Positions 1-7,470 of a DNA stretch of 13,728 nt are shown here, piece after piece. Source of the DNA: JAIBJN01 sp035762005 (GTDB lineage Bacteria > Actinomycetota > Thermoleophilia > Gaiellales > Gaiellaceae); contig DASTQA010000037.1 in assembly GCA_035762005.1 (NCBI GenBank), positions 1 through 13,728 on the forward strand, written 5' to 3'. Each line of letters starts with the position of its first letter. Position 1 is the stretch's first letter. The notes under the pieces are model-generated. The model searched no databases, was not told where the DNA came from, and saw nothing but the letters and a program-made list of their open reading frames with translations. The position numbers were made by a program, and so were the translations under genes.

Positions 1-173
1 CGGCGCCGGACGTCCGCGTCGTCGACACTACCGGCGCCGGCGACGTGTTCGCCGGGACGCTCGCGGCCCAGCTCGCACGCCGGGCCGGCCCGGAGGACGC
101 GCTCGCGGCGGCGGTCGACGCGGGCGCGGCCGCGGTGCAGTGGCACGGCGCGCAGGAGCCGGTCGCGCCGTGA
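1..173 (+). CDS. PfkB/ribokinase-family sugar kinase, C-terminal fragment
   Basis: Only the last 56 residues are present; in-frame codons begin at base 3 and the gene continues off the left edge. The fragment contains DTTGAGDVFAGTLAA (bases 24-68), the C-terminal PfkB signature. In this family the GAGD motif forms the anion hole and its Asp is the catalytic base that activates the sugar hydroxyl for ATP-dependent phosphorylation. The TGA stop at 171-173 overlaps the GTG start of the nucleoside hydrolase (GTGA), so the two are probably co-translated. That partnership makes ribokinase (ribose to ribose-5-phosphate) the most natural role. The substrate-binding N-terminus is missing, so another PfkB substrate such as adenosine or fructose cannot be excluded. 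Family call is firm, substrate is inferred. Confidence 0.88.
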   Translation, partial: APDVRVVDTTGAGDVFAGTLAAQLARRAGPEDALAAAVDAGAAAVQWHGAQEPVAP

Positions 174-1108
174 CGATCCCCTGCATCCTCGACTGCGACC
201 CGGGGCACGACGACGCGATCGCGCTCCTCCTGGCGCTCGCGAGCCCCGAGCTCCAGCTCCTCGGCGTCACGACCGTCGCCGGGAACCAGACGCTCGCGAA
301 GACGACCGCGAACGCGCTCCGCGTCCTCGAGCTCGTCGGCCGGGGAGCCGTCCCCGTCGCGGCCGGGGCGGACCGCCCGCTCGCCCGCGAGCTCTCCGTC
401 GCCGCCTACGTCCACGGCGAGTCGGGCCTGGACGGCCCGGCGCTCCCGCCCGCGGCCGGCTCGCCGGTCGAGCAGCACGCCGTCGACTTCCTCGCCGAGG
501 CCGTCCTCGCCTCCCAGCGGCCGGTCACGGTCGTGCCGACCGGCCCGCTCACGAACATCGCCCTCTTCCTCGCCCGCCATCCGGAGGCGGCGGAGCGTGT
601 CGAGCGCATCGTCCTCATGGGCGGCGCGATCGCCGAGGGCAACGTCACGCCCGCGGCCGAGTTCAACGTCTGGGCCGATCCCGAGGCCGCCTGGCGGGTG
701 TTCGAGAGCGGGCTCGACGTGACGATGATCGGTCTCGACGTCACGCACAAGGCGCTGCTCACGCCGCCGTACGTCGAGCGGCTCCGGGCCGCCGGCGACG
801 TCGGGCGCTTCGTCGCCGAGCTGCACGACTTCTTCGTCGGCTTCCACCGCGAGACCTACGGCTTCGAGGGCGCGCCCATCCACGACGCCGTCGCCGTCGC
901 CCACGTCCTGCGGCCCGGCCTCGTGGAGACCGTCCACCGGCGCGTGGACGTCGACTGCGAGTCGCGGCTCTGCCGCGGCCGCACGGTCGTCGACCTCTGG
1001 CGGCGCACGGGGGACTCACCGAACGCGCACGTCGGCGTCGACATCGACGCGCCGGCCTTCCTCGAGCTCCTCTGCGAGCGGCTCGAGTCGCTCGAGCCGG
1101 CCAAGTAA
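170..1108 (+). CDS. Inosine-uridine preferring nucleoside hydrolase family protein
   Basis: This 312-residue protein is predicted to hydrolyse the N-glycosidic bond of ribonucleosides, releasing base and ribose. The N-terminal motif DCDPGHDDA (residues 8-16) is the family's Ca2+/ribose-binding signature, with D10, D14 and D15 matching the metal ligands. N39, the EFN motif (E164, N166) and H238-D239 near the C-terminus fit the known ribose-binding, catalytic-acid and metal-ligand positions, and the length is normal for the family. I chose GTG at 170 over ATG at 140. The 170 start puts the metal motif at the usual distance from the N-terminus and gives a GTGA overlap with the upstream kinase, whereas the 140 start would add ten residues encoded inside the kinase tail. 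Purine versus pyrimidine preference cannot be read from sequence alone. Confidence 0.93.
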   Translation: MTIPCILDCDPGHDDAIALLLALASPELQLLGVTTVAGNQTLAKTTANALRVLELVGRGAVPVAAGADRPLARELSVAAYVHGESGLDGPALPPAAGSPVEQHAVDFLAEAVLASQRPVTVVPTGPLTNIALFLARHPEAAERVERIVLMGGAIAEGNVTPAAEFNVWADPEAAWRVFESGLDVTMIGLDVTHKALLTPPYVERLRAAGDVGRFVAELHDFFVGFHRETYGFEGAPIHDAVAVAHVLRPGLVETVHRRVDVDCESRLCRGRTVVDLWRRTGDSPNAHVGVDIDAPAFLELLCERLESLEPAK

Positions 1109-1167
1109 CACGGTGTCACTTGGGACCGGCTGCGCGGGAGCCGGCGGCGTGCCCGCGTTGCAGGAGC

Positions 1168-1183
1168 CGGGGGGCCGCCCCCG
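1168..1183 (+). promoter_or_regulatory. GC hairpin just upstream of ftsK
   Basis: CGGGGG (1168-1173) and CCCCCG (1178-1183) form a perfect 6-bp stem around the loop GCCG, ending 12 nt before the ftsK ATG. No T-tract follows, so it is not a classical intrinsic terminator. An AGGAG (1162-1166) lies just before the stem, about 29 nt from the ATG on the linear sequence; folding the hairpin would bring it closer to the start. The structure is plain in the sequence, but any function is inference and a chance GC-rich palindrome is possible. Confidence 0.35.
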
Positions 1184-1195
1184 AACACGGCTGGC

Positions 1196-3439
1196 ATGGC
1201 GCGGAAGCAGCGTCCCTCTCGCGTTCGGCCGAAGTCCCCTGCGCGCGTGCGCAAAACGACGCGCAAGCGCCGGGGACGGCGGGCGCACGCCCACCACGAG
1301 CTCCTCGGCCTCGGGCTCCTCTGCGCCGGGCTCTTCCTCGCCTTCGTCACCTGGCTCGAGGGCAACGGCGGCATCGTCGGCACGACGATCGCCGACGGGC
1401 TCGACGCGCTCCTCGGGACGGCTCGCGTCGGCGTGCCGGTCGTCCTCGTCGGGCTCGGGGCGCTCATGGTCGCCCGGGCCTCCCTCGTGGACGTCAAGCC
1501 CTTCCGGACCGGGCTCGCCCTCGCGAGCGCGGGCGCTCTCATGCTCCTCGGCGAGGAGCGTGGGGGGGCCGTCGGCGCCGCGCTCGACGCCGTCTTCGGC
1601 CGGCTCTTGGGGGGGACCGGCATGTTCATCCTCGGGCTCTTCCTCGGCTGGGCGGGGGCGCTCCTGCTCACGGGTGCCTCCCTCGGCGCCCTCTTGCGCC
1701 GCTCCGCCCGCGTCGCCCGCGACACGGCGATCGCCGCGCGCCGGACGGTCGAGGCCGTGCGGATTCCCGCCGCCGAGCCCGCGCCGCCGGCTCCCGGCGA
1801 CGCCAACGGCCACGCGCCCCGGACCCCGCCCGTGGACGGAGAGCAGGCCTACCCGGACGTCGTCGGCGACGCCCCGCCTCTGCACGCGGTGCTCGTCGAC
1901 CAGCTCGGCGCATCCGAGCCGGCCGCGGCGGACTCCCGGGAGGCGGGGGCCGACGCCGAGGAGCCTCGTCCGCTCTTCGACCCCGCCACGAGCGAGCACG
2001 CCGGGTACCGCCTGCCCGACGCCGCCGTCCTCAGGCGCTCGCGCCCGCACGAGGGCCAGCCCGCGCAGGCGGCCGAGCGCACCGCGGAGGCCCTCCTGCA
2101 GGCGCTCGCCAACTTCGGGATCGACGCGACGCTCGTCGGCCAGGTCGTCGGCCCGAGGGTCACCCGCTACGAGCTGCAGCTCGCCCCGGGCACGAAGGTC
2201 GGGAAGGTCGCCGCCCTGAAGGACGACCTCGCCTACGCGCTCGCGACGACCGAGATCCGCATCCTCGCCCCGATCCCGGGGAAGCAGGCCGTCGGCGTCG
2301 AGGTCCCGAACCTCGCGCCCAACATCGTCACGCTCGGCGACATCTTCGACGAGCTGCCGTCCTCCTCGAGCCCGCTCTCCGTGTGGCTCGGGAAGGACAT
2401 CTCCGGCGCCTCGGTCCACGCCGACCTCGCCCGCATGCCGCACGTCCTCATCGCCGGCACGACGGGGTCGGGGAAGTCCGGCTGCATCAACACGATGCTC
2501 TGCTCGATCCTCCTCCGCGCGACGCCGGACGACGTCCGCATGATCCTCGTCGACCCGAAGCGCGTCGAGCTCGGGCTCTACGAGTCGATCCCGCACCTGC
2601 TCACGCCCGTCGTCTCCTCCCCGAAGACCGCGTCGGCCGTCCTCACGAACGTCCTCACGGAGATGGAGCGCCGGTACGAGCGCATGAGCCTCGCCCGGGC
2701 GCGGAACCTGCCCGAGCTGAACCGCGCCCTGCGCAAGCGGGGGGAGCAGCCGCTGCCGTACCTCCTCGTCGTCATCGACGAGCTCGCCGACCTCATGATG
2801 GTCTCGCCGCAGGAGGTCGAGGACGCGGTCATCCGCCTGGCCCAGAAGTCCCGCGCCGTCGGGATCCACCTCGTCCTCGCGACGCAGCGTCCGTCCGTCG
2901 ACGTCATCACCGGGATGATCAAGGCGAACGTGCCGTCCCGGATCGCCTTCGCGGTCTCGAGCCAGACGGACAGCCGCGTCATCCTCGACACGTCCGGCGC
3001 CGAGAGCCTCCTCGGCCAGGGCGACATGCTCTTCAAGCCGCTCGGCACCTCGCGTCTCCAGCGCGTGCAGGGCGCGTACGTGAGCGAGGAGGAGATCGCG
3101 CTCGTCGTCGACCAGTGCCGCAGCCAGCGGGAGCAGGAGCTCGACGAGTCTCTCCTCGAGGCGCGCGAGCCCGCACATGGGGGGGAGGAGGGCGACGACG
3201 ACTTCGACCCGGACGAGGACCCGCTCCTCGACCGGGCGATCGAGATCGTCGTGCAGACGCAGACCGCCTCCGTCTCGCTCCTGCAACGGCGGCTGCGGGT
3301 CGGCTACACGCGCGCCGGGCGGCTCGTCGACATGCTCGAGCGGCGCGGGATCATTTCGGGCTACGAAGGTTCGAAGCCGCGGCGCGTGCTCGTCGCCGAG
3401 TCGGATCTCGAGCGCGTTCTCGCGGACGTTCCCTCGTAG
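1196..3439 (+). CDS. ftsK: DNA translocase FtsK/SpoIIIE
   Basis: This 747-residue septal DNA pump helps clear and resolve chromosomes during division. A basic N-terminus (1-33) precedes about four membrane helices (36-54, 78-95, 105-119, 139-167) and a short Pro/Ala/acidic linker (about 185-290). The alpha domain (about 298-395, with GPRVTRYEL) is followed by the RecA-like motor: Walker A GTTGSGKS at 421-428, Walker B LLVVIDE at 523-529, and ATQRPSVDVITG near 565. After an acidic Gly/Asp linker, the winged-helix gamma domain (about 675-747, VSLLQRRLRVGYTRAGRLVDMLE) would recognise orienting DNA motifs. The linker is much shorter than in E. coli FtsK and closer to SpoIIIE. ATG 1196 is the first standard start after the upstream stop, but it has no well-placed Shine-Dalgarno. 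Three runs of seven G occur inside the gene without breaking the frame. Confidence 0.97.
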   Translation: MARKQRPSRVRPKSPARVRKTTRKRRGRRAHAHHELLGLGLLCAGLFLAFVTWLEGNGGIVGTTIADGLDALLGTARVGVPVVLVGLGALMVARASLVDVKPFRTGLALASAGALMLLGEERGGAVGAALDAVFGRLLGGTGMFILGLFLGWAGALLLTGASLGALLRRSARVARDTAIAARRTVEAVRIPAAEPAPPAPGDANGHAPRTPPVDGEQAYPDVVGDAPPLHAVLVDQLGASEPAAADSREAGADAEEPRPLFDPATSEHAGYRLPDAAVLRRSRPHEGQPAQAAERTAEALLQALANFGIDATLVGQVVGPRVTRYELQLAPGTKVGKVAALKDDLAYALATTEIRILAPIPGKQAVGVEVPNLAPNIVTLGDIFDELPSSSSPLSVWLGKDISGASVHADLARMPHVLIAGTTGSGKSGCINTMLCSILLRATPDDVRMILVDPKRVELGLYESIPHLLTPVVSSPKTASAVLTNVLTEMERRYERMSLARARNLPELNRALRKRGEQPLPYLLVVIDELADLMMVSPQEVEDAVIRLAQKSRAVGIHLVLATQRPSVDVITGMIKANVPSRIAFAVSSQTDSRVILDTSGAESLLGQGDMLFKPLGTSRLQRVQGAYVSEEEIALVVDQCRSQREQELDESLLEAREPAHGGEEGDDDFDPDEDPLLDRAIEIVVQTQTASVSLLQRRLRVGYTRAGRLVDMLERRGIISGYEGSKPRRVLVAESDLERVLADVPS

Positions 3440-3489
3440 CCGAGCCCGGCGAACGGTTGCCCGCTAACGACGGCGTCCGACGAGCGTCC

Positions 3490-3518
3490 TAGAAATGGAC
3501 TCGCGGGAGGGTTAGCAT
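3490..3518 (+). promoter_or_regulatory. Candidate sigma70-type promoter for the nucleoside ABC operon
   Basis: TAGAAA (3490-3495) and TAGCAT (3513-3518) each match the -35 and -10 consensus at 4 of 6 positions and are separated by an ideal 17 bp. Transcription would start near 3525, giving a leader of about 35 nt before the GTG at 3561. It lies in the 121-bp gap after ftsK (3440-3560), one of only two sizeable gaps in the window and locally less GC-rich than the genes. I see no terminator for ftsK in this gap. The promoter is predicted only by motif match. Confidence 0.4.
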
Positions 3519-3550
3519 CCTGCGATTCCACTCGACGGCATGGGCGAAAA

Positions 3551-3556
3551 GGGAGG
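3551..3556 (+). promoter_or_regulatory. Shine-Dalgarno that decides the lipoprotein start
   Basis: GGGAGG, within the purine run AAAAGGGAGG, ends 4 nt before GTG 3561. It lies inside the reading frame that would start at ATG 3540, and that ATG has no purine-rich site upstream. This supports GTG 3561 as the start and removes seven residues that would otherwise precede the signal peptide. Confidence 0.6.
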
Positions 3557-3560
3557 TTCC

Positions 3561-4649
3561 GTGAACGTAAAGCGAAAGCTGCCGTGGCTGCTGCTGCTGC
3601 TCGTCACGTTCCTCCTCGCCGCCGTCGCGGCCGGCTGCGGCGGCGACGACGACGAGGGTGAGGACGCCGGCGGCGACGACACAGCCGCAGCCGACACCGG
3701 GACGAGCGAGGCGGCCCCCGGCGAGGGGATCCGCGTCGGCCTCGTGACCGACATCGGCGGCCTCAACGACCGCGGCTTCAACTCGCTGGCCAACCAGGGC
3801 CTCGAGCGGGGCGCCGACGAGCTCGGGGTCGAGATCCGGGTGCTCGAGTCGAAGTCCGACGCCGACTACATCCCGAACCTCTCGACGCTCGCGGAGGAAG
3901 GCTTCGACCTCATCATCTCGGTCGGCTTCCTCATGGGCGAGGCGACCCACCAGGCCGCGGAGGAGTTCCCGGACACGAGCTTCGGGATCATCGACTTCGC
4001 GTACGGCGGCGAGGACTGCGAGGAGACGAACTCGTGTGAGCTGCCGAACCTCCAGGGACTCGTCTTCAAGGAGCAGGAGACCGGCTACCTCGCCGGCTAC
4101 CTCGCGGGCCTCGTGACCGAGTCGAACACGGTGTCGAGCGTCGGCGGGCTCAAGATCCCGCCGGTCGACAAGTTCATCGCCGGCTTCCAGACGGGCGCCG
4201 CGGACTCCAACCCGGACATCACGACGCTCAACGGCTACTCCCAGGACTTCGTCGACCAGGCGAAGTGCAAGGAGGTCGCGCTCGACCAGATCGCCGAGGG
4301 ATCCGACGTCGTCTTCCAGGTGGCGGGCGGCTGCGGCCTCGGCGCGCTCGACGCGGCCCAGGAGGAGGGCGTCTGGGGCATCGGCGTCGACGCCGACCAG
4401 GCGTTCCTCGGCGACCACGTCCTCACGAGCGCGCTCAAGCGCGTCGACGAGGCCGTGTTCCAGACCATCCAAGCCGTCGTCGACGGCACCTTCGAGGGCG
4501 GCGGCGTGAGCGTCTTCGGCCTGGCGGAGGACGGCGTCGGCCTCGGCGAGGTCTCGCCGAACGCACCGGAGGAGGCGGTCGCCGAGACGGAGGCGCAGAT
4601 CGACCCGATCGTCGCGGGGGAGATCGAGATCCCCGAGACGGTCGAGTAG
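3561..4649 (+). CDS. BMP/PnrA-family nucleoside-binding lipoprotein
   Basis: This 362-residue substrate-binding protein of an ABC importer is predicted to be tethered to the outer face of the membrane. It has a basic N-terminus (MNVKRK), a hydrophobic core (residues 9-24) and a lipobox AAGC with the lipidated Cys at 26, followed by an Asp/Glu/Gly-rich spacer (27-56). The mature domain opens with RVGLVTDIGGLNDRGFN (58-74), the typical first strand and ligand loop of BMP proteins. The family's VGVDADQ-type loop is at GIGVDADQ (273-280). Characterised relatives such as Treponema PnrA bind purine nucleosides, and the flanking nucleoside hydrolase and sugar kinase support a nucleoside ligand here. 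The exact nucleoside is not determinable. It is the first gene of the operon and is followed by a strong hairpin, which may keep its expression above that of the membrane components. Confidence 0.93.
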   Translation: MNVKRKLPWLLLLLVTFLLAAVAAGCGGDDDEGEDAGGDDTAAADTGTSEAAPGEGIRVGLVTDIGGLNDRGFNSLANQGLERGADELGVEIRVLESKSDADYIPNLSTLAEEGFDLIISVGFLMGEATHQAAEEFPDTSFGIIDFAYGGEDCEETNSCELPNLQGLVFKEQETGYLAGYLAGLVTESNTVSSVGGLKIPPVDKFIAGFQTGAADSNPDITTLNGYSQDFVDQAKCKEVALDQIAEGSDVVFQVAGGCGLGALDAAQEEGVWGIGVDADQAFLGDHVLTSALKRVDEAVFQTIQAVVDGTFEGGGVSVFGLAEDGVGLGEVSPNAPEEAVAETEAQIDPIVAGEIEIPETVE

Positions 4650-4662
4650 CGGACACCGACGC

Positions 4663-4690
4663 GGGAGGGGCGGCGCGAGCCGCCCCTCCC
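4663..4690 (+). promoter_or_regulatory. Intercistronic hairpin between receptor and ATPase genes
   Basis: GGGAGGGGCGGC (4663-4674) and GCCGCCCCTCCC (4679-4690) form a perfect 12-bp stem closed by the GNRA tetraloop GCGA. It starts 13 nt after the lipoprotein stop and ends 12 nt before the ATPase ATG. The following TTCTCGCC is not a proper U-tract, so full termination is doubtful. Such structures between binding-protein and permease genes are known, as in malE-malF, to cause partial termination or to block 3'-5' exonucleases, yielding excess binding protein. The structure is directly visible; the effect is inferred. Confidence 0.75.
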
Positions 4691-4702
4691 TTCTCGCCGG
4701 AC

Positions 4703-6229
4703 ATGGCCGAAACTCCCCTCCTCGAGCTGAAGGGCATCACGAAGCGCTTCCCCGGTGTGGTCGCGAACGACGCCGTGGGCTTCGACCTCGTCAAGGGCGA
4801 GGTGCACGCGCTCCTGGGGGAGAACGGCGCGGGCAAGTCCACCCTCATGAACATCCTCTACGGGCTCTACCACCCGGACGAGGGCGAGATCCTCCTGAAC
4901 GGGAAGCCCGTGAGGATCGACTCGCCGCGGGCGGCGATCGACCTCGGGATCGGGATGGTGCACCAGCACTTCATGCTCATCCCGGTCATGACCGTGGCCG
5001 AGAACATCGTCCTCGCGGTCGAGCCGACGAAGGGGCCGTTCCTCGACATCGGCGCCGCCGAGGAGCGGGTGCGCGAGATCTCCGAGCGCTTCGGCCTCGC
5101 CGTGCGCCCGGACGCCCGCATCGAGTCGATCTCGGTCGGGATGCAGCAGCGCGTCGAGATCCTGAAGTCGCTCTACCGCGGTGCCGAGATCCTCATCCTC
5201 GACGAGCCGACCGCCGTGCTGACGCCGCAGGAGGCGGAGGAGCTCTTCGAGATCATCCGCTCCCTCCAGGCCGAGGGGAAGTCGATCGTCTTCATCACCC
5301 ACAAGCTCGGCGAGGTGCTCGCGATCGCCGACCGTGTCACGGTCCTCCGCCGCGGGAAGACGGTCGAGACCCTCCCGCGCGAGGGCGCCACCGAGGAGAG
5401 CCTCGCGCGCCTGATGGTCGGACGCGAGGTGCTCCTCCGCGTCGAGAAGACGCCGGCGCAGCCCGGCGAGCCGCTCCTCACCGTCGAGGACCTCCGCGTG
5501 CTCGACGAGCGGAAGCTCGAGGCCGTCCGCGGGATCTCCTTCGAGGTGCGCGCCGGCGAGATCGTCGGCATCGCGGGCGTCGACGGCAACGGGCAGACGG
5601 AGCTCGTCGAGGCGATCACCGGCCTGCGCAAGCCGGAGTCGGGCCGGATCGCCTCCGGGGAGAAGGACCTCACGGACGAGGGCGCGCGCGACTGCCTGGA
5701 CGCCGGCATCGGCCACATCCCCGAGGACCGGCACCGGCGCGGCCTCGTGCTCGACTTCTCGCTCGCCGAGAACATCGCGCTCCACGACTACCGCGAGGAG
5801 CCGGACTCGAAGTGGGGCTGGCTCTTTCCGAAGCGCCTGATCGCGCGGGCGAAGCGTCTCCTGACCGAGTTCGACGTCCGCGGCGGCGGCCCACGGACGC
5901 TGGCGTCGTCGCTCTCGGGCGGCAACCAGCAGAAGGTCATCGTCGCGCGCGAGGTGTCGCGCGACCCGCGCGTGCTCGTCGCCGCCCAGCCGACGCGCGG
6001 GCTCGACGTCGGCGCGATCGAGTTCGTCCATCGCCGCCTCGTCGCCGAGCGCGACGAGGGCCGCGGGATCCTCCTCGTCTCCTTCGAGCTCGACGAGGTC
6101 CTCTCGCTCTCGGACCGCATCCTCGTCATCTACGAGGGGCGGATCGTCGGCGAGTACGCGCCGGACGTCTCCGAGGAGGAGCTCGGCATCGCCATGACGG
6201 GCGGCCGGCGCGAGGAGGCGGCGGCGTGA
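4703..6229 (+). CDS. Nucleoside ABC importer, double-NBD ATP-binding protein
   Basis: This 508-residue cytoplasmic ATPase powers the BMP-type importer and has two fused nucleotide-binding domains, as in the YufO/NupO and RbsA families. NBD1 has Walker A GENGAGKS (39-46), the degenerate signature SVGMQQ (144-149) and Walker B ILILDEPTA with D167-E168. NBD2 has a non-canonical Walker A GVDGNGQT (292-299, Gln in place of the catalytic Lys), a canonical LSGGNQQK (404-411) and AAQPTRGLD, where Gln429 occupies the catalytic Glu position. This asymmetry is normal for the subfamily and implies one competent and one degenerate ATP site. ATG 4703 is the evident start, giving ETPLLELKGITKRFPG, but only 12 nt separate it from the upstream hairpin and no Shine-Dalgarno is visible. 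The stop overlaps the next start (GTGA). Confidence 0.95.
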   Translation: MAETPLLELKGITKRFPGVVANDAVGFDLVKGEVHALLGENGAGKSTLMNILYGLYHPDEGEILLNGKPVRIDSPRAAIDLGIGMVHQHFMLIPVMTVAENIVLAVEPTKGPFLDIGAAEERVREISERFGLAVRPDARIESISVGMQQRVEILKSLYRGAEILILDEPTAVLTPQEAEELFEIIRSLQAEGKSIVFITHKLGEVLAIADRVTVLRRGKTVETLPREGATEESLARLMVGREVLLRVEKTPAQPGEPLLTVEDLRVLDERKLEAVRGISFEVRAGEIVGIAGVDGNGQTELVEAITGLRKPESGRIASGEKDLTDEGARDCLDAGIGHIPEDRHRRGLVLDFSLAENIALHDYREEPDSKWGWLFPKRLIARAKRLLTEFDVRGGGPRTLASSLSGGNQQKVIVAREVSRDPRVLVAAQPTRGLDVGAIEFVHRRLVAERDEGRGILLVSFELDEVLSLSDRILVIYEGRIVGEYAPDVSEEELGIAMTGGRREEAAA

Positions 6230-7470
6230 CCGAGCCGACCGCCGGCCCGCCACCGAAGGAGCCGGTTCCCCCGGCGGGCGAGCCCGACTCGTCCGTCACC
6301 GGGCTCCAGGCCTTCTACGACCGGGCGGGCGGCCTCCTCGTCCCCGTCGCCGCGGCCGTGCTCGCCTTCCTCGTCGGCGGGCTCGTCGTCCTCATCACCG
6401 AGAAGAGCGCGACCGCGCCCTTCGAGGCCTACAAGGCGATCTTCGAGGGCACCGGCGTCACGTGGTTCATCCCGGGCGTCGGCGAGACGGCCGAGGAGGC
6501 GCGCGACCTCCAGCAGACGCTCATCATCACGACCCCGCTCATCCTCACCGCCCTCGCCGTCGCCTTCGCGTTCCGCTGCGGCATGTTCAACATCGGCGGC
6601 CAGGGCCAGTACTGGGTCGGCCTCCTGACGGCGATCTGGTTCGGGACGCACTTCGACGGCGCCCCAGCCGCGCTCCACATCACGGTGACGCTCGTGGCCG
6701 CCATCTGCGCCGGCGCGATCTGGGGCGGCATCGCCGGCTTCCTGAAGGCGACGACGGGCGCGCACGAGGTCATCTCCACGATCATGCTCAACTGGATCGC
6801 GATCTGGGTGGGGAAGTGGCTCCTGGAGGCGCCGGACGGCTACCTCCAGGGATCCGACCCGAGCCTGCCCCGCTCGAACGACGTCCTCGACTCGTCCAAG
6901 CTCTCGGAGGTGTGGAACTGGGGCGGGCTCCAGCCGCTCCACACCGGCATCTTCATCGCCCTCTTCGCGCTCGTCGTCTACCACCTCATCCTCAACCGCA
7001 CGACGCTCGGCTACGAGGTCCGCGCCGTCGGCTTCAACCCGGACGCAGCCGCCTACGGCGGCATCAGCGTCAAGCGCAGCTACTTCCTCGCGCTCGCCAT
7101 CGCAGGCGGCTTCGCCGGCCTCGCCGGCGGGATCGACCTGCTCGGCTGGAAGTTCCGTCTCACGAGCACGGAGTTCGACGCGAACCTGCTCGGCTTCACC
7201 GGCATCGCGGTCGCCCTGCTCGGCCGCAACAAGGCCGTCGGGATCATGTTCGCGGCGTTCCTCTTCGGCGCCCTCCAGGTGGGGACGTCGCCGCGGCAGC
7301 TCGACCCGGAGGTCTTCAACCCCGAGCTCGCGACGAACCTCGCGACGATGATCCAGGCGCTCATCATCGCCTTCGTCGGCGCCGAGTTCCTCATCCTCTA
7401 CCTCTGGCGGGCCCGCAGGCGGGTCGGGTTCGCCGGCCCGTCGCGCGTGGAGCCGACCCTGAAGTCGTGA
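6226..7470 (+). CDS. Nucleoside ABC importer permease 1 (BPD_transp_2 family)
   Basis: This 414-residue integral membrane subunit is one half of the channel. A Pro-rich cytoplasmic tail (1-25) precedes a first helix (about 36-57) and then a core with FRCGMFNIGGQGQYWVG (117-132), typical of YufP/NupP-like permeases. A conserved cytoplasmic loop follows at LGYEVRAVGFNPDAAAYGGI (261-280), where this family contacts the ATPase. Hydrophobic segments at about 100-116, 126-141, 153-172, 240-257, 286-302, 322-350 and 376-393 complete the membrane domain. GTG 6226 overlaps the ATPase stop and has AGGAGG at 6213-6218, 7 nt upstream. The stop in turn overlaps the start of permease 2, so the three membrane-complex genes should be produced in fixed ratio. 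Confidence 0.93.
   Translation: MTEPTAGPPPKEPVPPAGEPDSSVTGLQAFYDRAGGLLVPVAAAVLAFLVGGLVVLITEKSATAPFEAYKAIFEGTGVTWFIPGVGETAEEARDLQQTLIITTPLILTALAVAFAFRCGMFNIGGQGQYWVGLLTAIWFGTHFDGAPAALHITVTLVAAICAGAIWGGIAGFLKATTGAHEVISTIMLNWIAIWVGKWLLEAPDGYLQGSDPSLPRSNDVLDSSKLSEVWNWGGLQPLHTGIFIALFALVVYHLILNRTTLGYEVRAVGFNPDAAAYGGISVKRSYFLALAIAGGFAGLAGGIDLLGWKFRLTSTEFDANLLGFTGIAVALLGRNKAVGIMFAAFLFGALQVGTSPRQLDPEVFNPELATNLATMIQALIIAFVGAEFLILYLWRARRRVGFAGPSRVEPTLKS

Noticed and set aside
140..172. ATG 140 as start of the nucleoside hydrolase
   Set aside because: It would lie inside the kinase tail, lacks a ribosome site and adds ten unconserved residues. GTG 170 fits the family start and the overlap pattern.
1016..3286. 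Long open frame on the - strand across ftsK
   Set aside because: It is the antisense shadow of ftsK: its product is low-complexity Arg/Asp/Glu/Leu-rich sequence with no domain, as expected opposite a gene whose codons end in G/C.
1120..3492. 790-codon alternate + frame over ftsK
   Set aside because: The product is Arg/Pro/Ala-rich with no domain, while the overlapping frame encodes full-length FtsK.
3540..3560. ATG 3540 as start of the BMP lipoprotein
   Set aside because: GGGAGG lies downstream of it and serves GTG 3561, which gives a clean signal peptide.
4235..6253. 672-codon open frame on the - strand opposite the ATPase gene
   Set aside because: Same cause: biased composition, no recognisable motif, and it lies wholly opposite well-supported genes.
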